Notes under the pieces: generated by a model
What the model saw: only the letters and a program-made list of their open reading frames with translations
What the model was told of the DNA's origin: nothing
Databases searched by the model: none
From: Warburgia ugandensis
Taxonomy: Eukaryota > Streptophyta > Magnoliopsida > Canellales > Canellaceae
Reading direction: 5' to 3'
NCBI GenBank assembly: GCA_035236585.1
Contig: CP141139.1
Location: forward strand, 53,947,217 to 54,011,216
Length of the DNA: 64,000 nucleotides
Translations under genes and position numbers: made by a program
Part shown: piece by piece, positions 13,101 to 24,282 of the stretch
How the letters are laid out: each line of letters begins with the position of its first letter
Position numbering within the stretch: the first letter of the stretch is position 1

Positions 13101-13441
13101 TTTATTATGTTAGAAGTATGAAAAGGAGATAGAGTCTCCAATTACGTTTCAAAAATGTCAATGAATGTTTATCAAGTACTTCGCAATGACATGCATTAAA
13201 TGTCATATGTCAAAAAATAGAGGAAACTCTACCAAATTTTCAATAGAAATGAGTGCTTATTTCACATAGAATCCTTGTTTTGAGAAAAGAAAAATGACAC
13301 TGGGGGTTTTTCAAAGTGAATTAAAAAAAAAAGATTCTTTCACTATTATTTGATTTTCTAAAATGATTTTTATTAGGGATCGATCTCTCTATGTAAATGT
13401 TGTTTGTGTTCAAAAAGTGTTATAAAACCTGGGTCATCACA
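10198..13441 (+). mobile_element. Solo LTR inserted in the gypsy leader
   Basis: The segment starts TGTAACACCCC and ends GGGTCATCACA, typical LTR ends of plant Ty3/gypsy chromoviruses. It is flanked by CTCTTTT on the left and CTCTT on the right, a near target-site duplication. Its last 300 bases match the LTR at 39,980-41,391. No coding domain is seen inside; the overlapping open stretches at 10,457-10,789 lie in purine-rich LTR DNA. Orientation is given as the TG-to-CA reading on the plus strand. By analogy with the 62-kb element, where the PBS lies left of the TGTGACG end, the parent element may have run on the minus strand. Confidence 0.65.
11640..12560 (+). repeat. Tandem array, about 17 degenerate 50-60-bp units
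   Basis: A core of GTGGGTAGCCCATCTC recurs about 17 times, for example near 11,655, 11,703, 11,900, 12,006, 12,273, 12,487 and 12,537. Most spacings are 48-60 bases. Alternating spacers (GGAATGA...GGAGGTCAATTG, CATGAAACAAATCCTT and GAAAAATATTATGATTGTAG) make a higher-order unit of about 180 bases. The array lies wholly inside the solo LTR. The overlapping minus-strand open frames at 11,839-12,090 and 12,256-12,582 are translations of the repeat, not genes. Confidence 0.85.
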
Positions 13442-13959
13442 CTCTTAGACTTGTCCCACTGAACTCCTAGTTAGATCCTAATCCTGCTTAGCTAGCCAGA
13501 GGTAGTCTGAGTCATAGAATGTGCTACTATAGCTAATTGTTTAAATACCAGCGCAATCAGTTAGATAGGGCCATTGGAGTGGCAATGAATTGCCTCCTTC
13601 TAAGAGCATCCTATTGTATATGATGACCTCTATAAGTCTCTTCTTCTAGGTTATGATGGTCCACCCTAGACCCATATTATTACAACCATTTTTAATTGAC
13701 TTGTGGTTAATAAAAAGTACAACGCATCGTCACTACAATTCAGTCAAAATAAAAATTACGCTATCCTAATTAAGATCCTTCTTCAATTCCTTTTTTTTTT
13801 AGTTTCCTCCTAAAAAAATAAACAAGTAGCAATAAGTACCAAAATTTAGAAAATAAAGTGATTATGCACTAAAAAACATTAAAAAATGCACTTAAAAAAG
13901 CTTAGAATTCTAAAATAATACACTTTTATAGCTTTTATTTTTTCTAAATTTTTTAGAGT
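13442..13959 (-). mobile_element. Continuation of the gypsy leader
   Basis: Resumes the internal sequence interrupted by the solo LTR and runs to the 5' LTR. It is AT-rich and non-coding. I could not identify a primer-binding site beside the LTR end at about 13,960. Confidence 0.35.
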
Positions 13960-14940
13960 GATTTTGCAAGTACATGAGCTATTGTAGTATATAGCTTGTG
14001 TAAGCATGGGTCGATCCTACAAGGAATCAACTTAAAATTTTTTGAAGCTTAAATAAAATTTAATTTATCACAAATTAACAAAAATTAATAATAATGAACT
14101 AGAATTAGATCTATTGATTTACTAAAAAGTACATGATTCTGAATTCAAAAAGACAAATAATTAAACAAAATATCAATTCAAATCCACTTCCCTTGCTTGA
14201 TAATAGCAGGATTCTTCAATTCTTGCCACATCTAAGTCAGTCACCCTCCATCAATCCTTCATTGAGGTCTCTAATTAATGATTCATCATTTAGATTATAT
14301 AGATCTTTAAAAAATTTGATGATCTGGATTGATGTAAGAATTTTAAATTAGATTACTTAGATTGATGGTGTGAACTTCAGATGTAAGATCAACGTCAATG
14401 GATCATTTAGGAATTGAACTTTTAGGAAAAATCTAAAATTAGATTTTAGATCAGAAAGAAATAAACATATGAATTGAAGCAAACTATTGGTTAAGTCTTG
14501 ACCATTTGTTTGGTTAGGCTAAAACTGATCAAGGTTAAAATGCAAAGTCTAGAGACTAATTAGGAAAAGGACAAAATATGGATGAGACTCAAAATAAAAT
14601 AGGAGCTCAATGGTTAAAACTAGAAGTTTTCCAATTTTCTATTTTAAAAACTTAACCAAGGAAGAAGAAGAACGCAAGGAATTGGGGAACAACGGTCTCT
14701 CTACCCTGGTCTTGTCCCCCCTCACTTCCTTCTTTTACCGTTGAGGCAAGGACTTAGAATGATAGTGGAACGGGGTAACCATATTGATGGTTGGAGCTAA
14801 AGAGAGAATCCAAGGGGAACAAAATCAGTGAGGAAGATGATGATGAGGTTGAGAGTGAGTGAAGCTGAAGGGAAATAATTGAAGAAAAAGAAAAGAAAAC
14901 CCTCCTTTGTGACTAAACAAGCTGAGCAAGCGACTGTAAT
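13960..14940 (-). repeat. 5' LTR of the minus-strand gypsy element (truncated)
   Basis: Positions 14,110-14,940 match 961-1780 in direct orientation through most of their length, with scattered substitutions and small indels. The inner end at about 13,960-14,030 carries the motif complementary to GATCGACCNATGCTT, which also appears near 51,090 at the end of the LTR there. The outer portion of the LTR (equivalent to 1781-2876) is absent, so the 5' LTR is truncated at 14,940. The open stretch 14,133-14,351 is not a gene. Confidence 0.6.
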
Positions 14941-16534
14941 ATATTTAGATATACATTTTCCATTAATAAGTCAATGAATTTAAAAAAAAAAGGGTAAACT
15001 ATTATTTATTTTATGTGTTATTATGGATATGTCTTAACTATTAATGAAAAAATTGAATAAACGCATTAAGGAACTATGTTAAGATAACAACCAAGGAGAG
15101 ATTGTTGGGGTAATTTAGAGATTTAGAAACAAATTTTCAAGATGAAGGAGAGATTAAAAATAACATTAAGTAATTTCTTGAAAGATAATCATAATTAAAA
15201 ATGGTGATAAAATGAGGAGGTAGTAGGTCACTTGTTAAGGAAAGTCCTAGTCCTAAGCCCAACCCAAAAATGAGGAATTTATCATATTACTGGTTAGGGT
15301 GTAATTGTAAAAATTAACCCTAACCAGGATATAATTGAGAAAATTGAGTAAAACATGAGGTTTTTATTGAGAAATTGAAACTAGACTGACCTGATGAAAG
15401 GTGGAAATCTGGCAAGCTACATTGAAATACCTTTCCATGGCAGCTGGCTTCCCTTTTAATGCCACCTATCCTTCCCCACCTGCATATTACCATGTATAAA
15501 ATCAAATAAACCATAGGTGCTGGAACATTTCCAACCCCTATGAATTGAGAAAGAAGATCACTTATAGTGGAAAATTTATGGAGCTTCTACTAAGAAAGGC
15601 AATTTGGCAAAAAAGTTTGTTGAGGGTGGACTTGGAAATCAGATTGAGAAGACTTGGGAGGTGCTGGAATGAATTGGGAAAGAGGAATTTCTGCCCGAGT
15701 TGGAACTCCATGCAGAGAGTAAGAGAACCTGTAACTTAGGGGAAACCACCTGGAAATCTAGCCATCCAAAGCTTGATTTTAGGTAGGGGATTTATTCATT
15801 AGGAAGAACTTCTAATGCTTGCATGGTTGAGCTAAGAAAAATGAGATACATTTCTCTACCATTTTATGAAACACATTCCTAATTTTAGGAGGTTCTCTTA
15901 AAATTCATTCCTTATATTTGCATGATTTTGTTCTCTGGTTAACAATTGATTTCATGATGCTTGATAGTAATTAGTATCTTCAATGCATGATTGGAACAAC
16001 TTCATTTTTACTTGAGATCAGCTAAGTTTAGAGTTGCTACAAGCATGCTCTGTTTTGTGATTACATGTAGTGTGAAAACAAGGGATGCTTCACACCTGAA
16101 TGCCCCTGTAATTCACCTTCTATTGAATTTTTTTTTTTTTTGAGTTTTTCTTTTGATTCAATGAACTTTCATCTAATGCATTGAAACAAGAATTTTTACA
16201 TTGGCTAATGGAGTTTTACCTCCTACAAACTAAAACAGGGACTAGGGGCATGCTATTTTCCTACACATAGTTGCATGGAGATGGCTCCCAATCCCAGCTT
16301 AGGACCTTGAATTTGGACTCAAATTTTGAAGAATAGAACATGGGTTTTCAAGATAGCATTTCACTATTCAATTGCATACTAAAATGCCCCACAAATTTGA
16401 CTTTAGATTCACTATTTTGAGGGGTTATATAGCAAGGAGAAACAACACCATTTTCTGCACTATACCTGCAGGAAATGGCATCTGTTTCTACTACCTGCTG
16501 GATTTCCTTAGTCTTGTTTGATGAATGTGTAAGA
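14941..16534. other. Non-coding stretch, possible copia LTR start
   Basis: No gene is supported. At 15,091-15,110 the sequence CCAAGGAGAGA followed by TTGTTGGGG resembles the polypurine tract plus LTR start (TGTTGG) of plant Ty1/copia elements, but no second LTR or coding domain is visible. A poly-T run lies at 16,130-16,141. Short open stretches (15,320-15,514, 15,545-15,739, 16,348-16,548) show no family motif. Confidence 0.3.
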
Positions 16535-17330
16535 TGATAAGTGTCCAATTTTGCATAAAAACCACCCAGTTAGTTATCCATGTGTTATGACTTATAGGGG
16601 TAAATTAGGGTTTTTAGACCAAAATATGTAACACATGCAATTTTTTGACCTAATGAGGTAAAATTTTATTATTTTCTAGGTCCAAAAGCTAATATAATGT
16701 AAGTATGTGATTAATCATATTTTTTTAAAATTTAATTAGAAATTTTCACTTTTTGTAGGAAGCGAGATGATGATCAAACAACTGAGATTGATCGAGATGA
16801 ACATTGAAGATCAAGTCAAAGCCTCAAAATCATCACTTTGACATGAAACTAAAAGTTAAGATAGACTTTAGGGAAAGAAATGGATGCAATCAAAGGAGCT
16901 ATAGGTTGCCAAAGTGGACATATGAAGCAAGCCATGCATTTCCACTACCTATTGCATGGGAGCCATTCAAGCCGCCTTAGCCATATAAGCCATGAGAGAA
17001 GGTGACAAGGTAAGGAAATCAAGCCAAAACATTTAATCCACTTAAACAAATGGATAGAGCCATGAAGCCAAGCTAAGAGAGCCATCTAAGCCATTCATGA
17101 TGCCTAGCCAATATAGCCCTCAAAGCCATTAAGCTAAGCTAAATGGAAGGCTAGGATTGGAGGAAAATCAAGAGAATTATCCATGACATTTTAATGAATA
17201 TTTAGAAAAAATTTAAGGAAAATCTTATTAGGATAAGTTGACATGTGAACCAATAGGATGAGACCCGAAGCAAAATGTCATAGATACATTAAAAAAAATA
17301 ATTAACTTTAAATAGGAAAGTTTCTAATCA
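16535..17330 (+). repeat. LTR 5' portion, TGATAAGTG family
   Basis: Starts TGATAAGTGTCCAATTTTGC, which is the reverse complement of the LTR start at 57,507. The match continues for several hundred bases, including ATGTGTTATNACTTATAG and TTTTGTAGG...GATCAAG. This is therefore the 5' part of an LTR in plus orientation, of the same family as the 54,722-57,507 LTR. It is cut off near 17,330 where the CACTA-like repeats start. Confidence 0.6.
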
Positions 17331-17352
17331 TAACCATGCAAAAATTCTTCAA

Positions 17353-17397
<45 letters not shown>

Positions 17398-17640
17398 AGA
17401 TAAATAAAGAGATACTAATCAACACTCAAAAATCAATATTGACCGTGAATATGTGAATGTAGTTCCAATTTACAGTTGGGATTTGGTTGAGGATAGCTAC
17501 AACAAAAATCAACATATATTTTGTACATAGATGAAGGTTGTAAAAAAAGCAAAGTGAAAGTCAATGAAATAACTCTTAAAATAGAGTAATATTTTTAAAG
17601 TAGTTTTCTAGAAATGACTTTTAAAGTATAGAATTTAAAT
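17330..17640 (+). repeat. Direct repeat, copy A
   Basis: About 310 bases here (CCATGCAAAAATTCTTCAAACATG through AAAGTCAATGAAA) recur at 18,887-19,160. Copy A carries a (TG)18 tract (17,356-17,392) where copy B has a short TATA-rich stretch, and copy B has an (AT)15 tract where copy A does not. Confidence 0.7.
17356..17392 (+). repeat. (TG)n microsatellite
   Basis: An uninterrupted TG run of about 18 units, ending in TATGTGAGA. It lies inside the CACTA-like region. Confidence 0.98.
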
Positions 17641-18886
17641 GTCATTTTTATACAATGAATTTAAAATTCTATAATTGTATACTCGTTTATAGAAACTGAC
17701 TTTAAAAATCTATACTTTTAAAGTTGTTTCTAGAACAAAAATTTAAAAGTCTATACTTTTATAGTAGTTTACATATAAAATGACTTCAAAGTCATTTCCT
17801 ACAAAAAAATTGCTTCACGCAATACTAAAAGTCATTATTTTTAAAGCCATTTTTTTCAAATGATTTTCAAAACTAATATTATTTTCACTTCAAATATATT
17901 ATATTAATACTTTACAACTTACATAAATACACAATGGAACCGATTTTTTATGATAGTTAGTGTTGATTCATTCATTCTTTGCACTCACACACACACATAC
18001 ACATGAACAAGGAAATCAAAGTATTTTTTGGAATAATTCCTCATTTATTATCCTTTTATTACATATATTAAATGTTACATATTATTAGATCTTATTAATA
18101 TAAGATTAGTGATTAAAGAGCTAATCTAAAATGATTTCATCAAAATCTAGTCTCCCAGTATTCAGCTGACACCACTTTAGGTGGAGAGAGGTTAAAGCTT
18201 TAAACTGCAACATCCTTGGCCAACTTGATGGTACCATTTCTCTTCATCAAACCCTAATTTTGGATAAGAACCACAAATTGTAATGTTCTCCCTTTCTCCA
18301 ATAGTGAGGGTTAAAGAGAGAAGCAGTTTTTGTTTACAATGAAATCATACGTTTTTTGTCAAAATCATGGTGATCTTACACACTTCTTAACCCCATCATC
18401 TATAGTGACAAAACCCACTTGATCTACAAAATGCAAATAGAAAGAGTTGGCAATAAGAAAGTTATGCATGATATAAAGAGGTCTTGGTTTACTTACAATG
18501 TTTTTCATGCCATAAATAATCAAAATATCTAAAATAAAAAGTAAGAAGGGAAATAGGATAGAGATGGACACAAGGACTAGGGGAGGAGGTCGTCATGCTA
18601 CATGTGAGATGAAGAACATGAATAGGGGATGCAGAAAAAAAATGAGATAACTTTAGCCTTTTTTAGACGAAGGACTTTTAAAGTTGTTTTCAGAAAATGA
18701 CTTTAAAAGTTGAAACTTTTAATGTTGTTTTTTGAAAAATGACTTTAAAGGTCTTTCTTAAACTTTTTTTTTCATGCCTTTAATTTTACTAATTAATGCG
18801 ATAGCAAATAATGTTTCACACAAATCAGTGTTGAATCATGCATTATGTACATAATAAATACATGAATATGCATAAGATCTAAGTAC

Positions 18887-19037
18887 CATGCAAAAATTCT
18901 TCAAACATGCATATATATAATATATGAGACAAACTAAAGAGATACTAATGACGACTCAAAAATTGATATTGACTGAGAATGTATAAATATAATTTTAATT
19001 CACAATTGGAATTTGGTCCACCTACAATGAAAATCAA

Positions 19038-19073
<36 letters not shown>

Positions 19074-19160
19074 CTTCAATTTGTGTATAGATGAAGATAG
19101 TTAAAAAAAACAAACTGAAAGTCAATGAAAACATTGTTAAAACAAGGTATTACTTTTAAA
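18887..19160 (+). repeat. Direct repeat, copy B
   Basis: Second copy of the segment at 17,330-17,640, about 1.56 kb downstream in the same orientation. It includes the (AT)15 tract at 19,041-19,070. Confidence 0.7.
19041..19070 (+). repeat. (AT)15 microsatellite
   Basis: A perfect AT dinucleotide run inside direct-repeat copy B. Confidence 0.98.
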
Positions 19161-21074
19161 ATTGTAAAATTTTAAATTCACTTAGAAAAAACAACTTTAA
19201 ATGTTTTAACTTCTAAAGTCATTTAGAAAACACAAGTTACAAAATATAGGCTTTTGAAGTAGCTTGATTCAAACGACTTTAAAAGTCCTCTTTGCACTAG
19301 CTCAAAGAAGTCATTTTTCTATTAAATGATTTCTTAAGTGTGATTTTTAAAGTCATTTTTTCTAAATGAATTATAAAATATTTGCAAAGTAAGTATTCAA
19401 AATAATGACTTCTTTATACCAACTTCAAAAGCCTCATGTGTAGTAGTGATATGTTACTAGGGTTCTTCTAGTGCTCGAAGGGGCAAGACTTAGTGATTCC
19501 CAATAATAGCATATGAGTTTTAATTTTTTTGTTTTCTTGCGAACTTATGTTCTAATGTAAGGATTATAAACTTTAATTGCAATTTATATGATTGTGCATA
19601 TAGCTCTCATCAGATGTTGCTAGTATTGGATGTGCATGGTTGGCGTGCATTCTTTTCTTATTCTTCTAGATCACACATTCGTCCCATGCTCATGGAAATT
19701 ATAAATAAGTAAGCTTTTAATCTTTTTATATTTTATTTCTGGCAGATAACTAATCTTTTATCTATATCTAATTCATTTTAATTATAAATTTGTACTGCAT
19801 GGTTGAGATGGGCTAATCTAACTAAGACTATGCAACCCCTAAAACTCACTTGAAAGAAATTCAAGGTAGGAAAAATAGTTAATTACTCTATTTTATAAAT
19901 TGAACTTATAATATTACAAAGGTATTTATTAATCCTTTCTATTTCCCTTGTTCCATAGTGCCCTAGACAACAATCTAATTAGGGTTGTAGTAGCTATGTG
20001 CTGAGATACATGAGAACCCTAATACTCGATGGTATTCATGCCTCATAATTTAGAAAGATAAGCCACTTTTTACTAGTCATAATCTTACACTTTTTGATAA
20101 GTTTTTATGAATTTCAGCTCAAAAGAATGTATCAGCTGAATTAAATATATTATATTGTAGGCTACTATGCTTTTCAAATAGGTAAATAAGAAGAGTTACT
20201 CTAAAGCAGACCTCAATGAAACATGAAGTGAATGGGCTACGTATGTAATGAGTTTTAATTAGAATAATTTTAGTAATTACCTCAATGTAAATTGCCTTAT
20301 CCATTAGTACAATACCAATCTTCTTCATGTATATGCATGAGTTCTTCTAGTTTTATTTTTTCATTGATGTGTATGTTGTGTGTGTATCTTATGAGATGCA
20401 TGAGGGAAAGTTGGAGTGTGGAAGTAAATGGGTGTGTATGACGAAGTGAACTTGTAGGTACTTGTGAATTTTATTTTCATGTCTTTGAATTTCTTATGTT
20501 GCAAATGAATGTGGATGTTGATGAATGATGTTAATGTGTTCTAGTTTCTTTTTTCAATTCTCTTAAAGATAGACAAAGGATGTATATTTTGTATATATAA
20601 ATGTGTATGAATGTCAAATTTGGATGATCGACCCAATGTGGATTTCTTTTGTCTTTAAAGAATGCAGGAACACTATAGCAATAATACATTGAATGTATGG
20701 AAGAATGCAGGTTAAGATTATAGTGTAAGCAATGAAAAAAAAATAAAAATTACATGACTTTTAAAGTCAATTTTGTCATTTTGAATTTGAAAGTTTTAAC
20801 TTTCAAGTCATTTTTTTCCTTACAACTTTAAAAGTCACACACATTTAAGGACTTTTCAAGTCAAAAATAGCAAACTAACTTTTAAAGTTGGTTTCAATAA
20901 ATTGACTTAAAAAGTCCAATACATTCAAAGTAGGTTATGTAAACTAACTTTAAAAGTTGGTTTATTTCCATCTTTTTTCTTTCCATTTTTTAAGATGGCT
21001 CAGTAGAAGTTGCTTTGCTAATCATTTTATATACATGCTTTTAACCAACTTTAAAACCCTACTGTCTAGTAGTG

Positions 21075-22436
21075 TATATATCTAAACACCTTACTGTTTC
21101 CTACTTTTTATATTCAATGTCTATTTGAATTTAATTTGGGATTGTTTGTCATTAATAATTTGATGGAATGTTGAGAGTACTCTACCCTATATAAAGGGCT
21201 TAAAGGCTCATATGTCTAGCATTAAGTTCTCTCTTGAGTTCTCTTGATAAGTGCTATCACTCTCTCTCTTACTTATTCTATCTTTCATTTCCACATTATG
21301 TCTTCTCCCCTACCCCCACCCCACTCTCTCTCTCTCTCTCTCTCTTGGCAGTATATTAGGCTCATTTATTTTAAGTTTCTTTGGGGCAAATTTCATAGTA
21401 GAGATAGTGTTCATCAAGTATGAACCAGTGTATACATATTGTCAAAGACTGAGTCGTAGTTGTCTACTAAAGATAGGTCGTGGCAATCCGACTATACTCC
21501 TATACTACTAGAGGGGTGATCTATCTCAAGGGTAACATTATAACAAGTAATATCCCTCTATGGCACCATTTTCTAGCTCTCTGTGGTATTAATTGATCTT
21601 TAAAAGGACAGGTTTTCCCACTAGTTTTGGTGTTACTCTTGAACTGATTTTCAAAATATTATCCAACTCAAATCACACAAATCAAATGATCAATGTTCAA
21701 CTACACATCGATTACTTGCTTTGGTGAATGATTAAGCCGTAAATTAATAGCTTTATTTTGCAAAGATATAAGTATTATTCATTTGCTACCAGATTAGTAG
21801 CAGTTAAAACATAATTTACACCCAATCCTAACGGATGTAAGAAAAAGATGCGCGGATGGCGATCTGACAAAGCATGAACTCATTGTCCCTCTAAATAATG
21901 TAGTCATATGTCGAATGATCAAACACCTTAAAAATCTCTTTTAACAAAAATGATCATAGAAAAGGGTTTATAAGAAGAAAAAACCGTGCGGATACAACCT
22001 CAAACGCCACATTCACCTCCAAGCCCCTTGATCCTATGAAACAAAAGGTCAATATGAATAGCCAATCGTCCATTGTGGTTAGAATATGTAGGGTCGAGAG
22101 GCTTCTATATCGGACAACGTTAAGGGTACAAAGAAGGGGGCATGGTAAAATAGAAACCCATTTTTATATCACATTGTTTTTCTCCTTAATGATCCTAAAG
22201 ATTCATGTTTTGACATGAGGATAAAACCAACCACTGATAGACCGATCGGACCCAGACAGAACCAAACCATTAGATTTTCAGGTGGACCGTGCACTGCATC
22301 AGTCCAGTCCGGACACCAGATATGCAAGACGAGTATATTGGTCCCGGTCTTGGTGCACCCTACCAGGCTAGACCGATATTCGATATTTATAATGTGTTTT
22401 CCCCCTCATTTCTACTTCATGTCTAGGGTTCCGCTC
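21075..22436. other. Intergenic stretch, no gene seen
   Basis: No coding homology was recognised. A (CT)11 microsatellite lies at 21,324-21,345. Positions 22,230-22,375 are rich in GGTCC/GGACC-type words (GACCGATCGGACC, CAGTCCGGACACC). Similar words recur at 23,270-23,440 on the other side of the tubulin pseudogene. Confidence 0.5.
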
Positions 22437-23141
22437 GATTCTAAGTTCTGGGAAGTAGTTTGCGATGAACATAAGAGGGTGAATATCTACTACAATGAAG
22501 CGAGTTGTGCAAGGTTTGTTCCACAAGTAGTGCTCTTGGATCTTGAGCCTGCAACTATGGATAGTGTTTGGACGGGGTCGTATGGGCAGTTTCTTTCACC
22601 GGATAATTTTGTTTTTTGGCAAACTGGGGCTAGGAATAACTAGGATAAGGGGCATTAACGTTGATTGATTCGATTCATGATGTCGTAAGGAATGAGCCAA
22701 AATTGTGATTGCTTGCAAGGTGAGTTTCACAATTGGCAATCTTGGTTTTGATGCTTTTACCTGTGGAATTTGTTGGGTTTCAGGGTACTCAGCGATTTGG
22801 GGTTTGAAATGGGAATTTAGGTTCTGTGTTAAGTTTCTTGTTGCTGATTTTGTTGGGTTATTCCCATTTCTTTGATTTCTGCATTGGGGTTCTTGGGTAT
22901 ACTTTTTGGTTTGTTGGTTTATATGAATTTCCATGTGCCTACTAAGGTTTTGAAATTAGAATTTTGGGATAATTTATGTTTCTGATTGCTTATTTTGTTG
23001 GGAATAACTCACTTTTCTACAATTTATTTCTGGGTTCTTTCATTTGAATATTCATTATCTACAAATTTTCATGTAATTCTTGGTGCTTCTTTTTGGATCA
23101 TTTGCAGGTTTTTAAGTATGCAATTCTCTTGGTGCTTCTTA
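22437..23141 (+). pseudogene. Truncated beta-tubulin pseudogene with retained intron
   Basis: Beta-tubulin is the GTP-binding subunit of microtubules. Exon 1 (22,437-22,719) translates to [44 protein letters not shown] and [13 protein letters not shown], clear beta-tubulin N-terminal segments. The initiator and first 20 or so residues are missing. About 17 codons are deleted after CDEH, the Trp after GNN is a stop, and later codons contain an indel. The exon ends at a donor site (GCAAG|GTGAG) at the place where plant beta-tubulin genes have their first intron. A 388-base intron follows, with acceptor CAG at 23,105-23,107. Exon 2 then reads G-F-stop-V-C-N-S-L-G and homology ends within about 30 bases. 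Because the intron is kept, this is a duplicated fragment and not a retrocopy. The open frame at 22,596-22,934 on the minus strand is not a gene. Confidence 0.88.
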
Positions 23142-24282
23142 GACTACATAATTGATTTATGGATTTTCCTTTAGAGTTGTGAGTTATCATGAAATATGTT
23201 CTAACTGAAATAAGTGAAAATTGAAAAAAGCATTTTAGCTTTGTTTGTCCAAAGCTTGAGCGACCCTTTGTTTTTTTTGGACCGAAGAGGACTGTGAACC
23301 CAACCAAACCCGACTGAAGACCAATCACCCAGCCCAAATTGGGTGGTCCAATCTTGGTCCTTATAGCAACAGATCAAAAAAATTTGGTCCGGTCCACTTT
23401 GAAGCCTGAGGCCAAACCAAACCAGACCATTCACAGACCTTTCAAAACAACAGCTATAAATCCTAAAAATCAATCTTTTTCATACTTGGTGGAGAAATAA
23501 GATAACCAAGCAAAATTAACTCGTCCCCAAATGTCAGTAATCAATAAAGCTAATTTTCAATTTCTCCCTGCAATAACCTGTAACACGTTACACTGTATGT
23601 GTCCGATGACTAGAGCTTTTGACGTTTATGTTGTTTTTCCCACAAAGGACTGTAGGGCTTTGATCCTTAGGTTAGGTCCCTCTCGTCATTATAGCCGTGA
23701 ACTGACTCTCAGGACCAAAGATAACGACATGTCATCCTCCGTCGGTATTTTCTAGACATTATCAAAGGCAGAAATGATATTGCCACTCCGTTAACTTTCC
23801 AGTTTATTACATTTCCTTCTTTTCCTCTCATAGGATGTTTTTAGCATTTTGCAATTGCAAGCCAATTGACAACAACCAATGATAATAGTCTTAAATACCA
23901 TCATAATGGAATGCAGTGCTGATATCAGTTTAGGCTGGCGTGTTTCCTCCTTTAGCATAAATCAAACAGTGAGTTCAATGGATCTATGGAGTTCGCAATC
24001 ACCAAATAGAAACCAAGCATAAAATGGAAACACAGAGAAGAAAATTCAGGAAAAGACGGCACAACGCGGTCATCATCGTCTGTGTCGTTCATCATGATCA
24101 TCATATTGAGAAACAAAATGAGATTAGTAAGTCAGAATCTGAATAAGGTTTGCTTCTTCTTTGGTTTCATCGAGGACCATAAACTGGTTAAATTACAGTC
24201 GCTTTGGTTGGTATTCAAATAAACATGTCATATACGCATTACATACAATTCTATAGCGAGAGAGAGAAGCAGAAATCTTGTG
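23142..24282. other. Intergenic and 3' flank of AP2
   Basis: No gene is supported. It includes the GGTCC-rich stretch at 23,270-23,440. The AP2 3' UTR must lie in the right-hand part. A TTTATT (minus-strand AATAAA) occurs near 23,803, but I cannot assign the poly(A) site. Confidence 0.5.

Larger units (their letters stand above)
17330..21074 (+). mobile_element. CACTA-like (En/Spm) non-autonomous region
   Basis: Many copies of the palindromic motif ACTTTTAAAGT and close variants (GACTTTAAAAGTC, AAAGTTG) occur in both orientations at 17,590-17,880, 18,660-18,770, 19,140-19,440 and 20,750-21,050. Two stretches end in GTAGTAGTG (19,448) and CTAGTAGTG (21,074). Read on the minus strand these are CACTACTACACATGAGGC and CACTACTAGACAGTAGGG, the form expected for CACTA-element termini with subterminal repeats. 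No transposase is seen and the opposite termini were not found, so the boundaries and the class are tentative. Short open frames here (18,365-18,571, 20,119-20,328) have no recognisable motif. Confidence 0.45.

Noticed and set aside
22215..22436. The first half of the 142-codon open frame as part of a tubulin-like gene
   Set aside because: Only residues from SKFWEV onward match beta-tubulin. The preceding part is GGTCC-rich intergenic sequence that happens to be open.
22596..22934. 112-codon minus-strand open frame
   Set aside because: It overlaps the beta-tubulin pseudogene and its intron on the opposite strand and has no recognisable motif.
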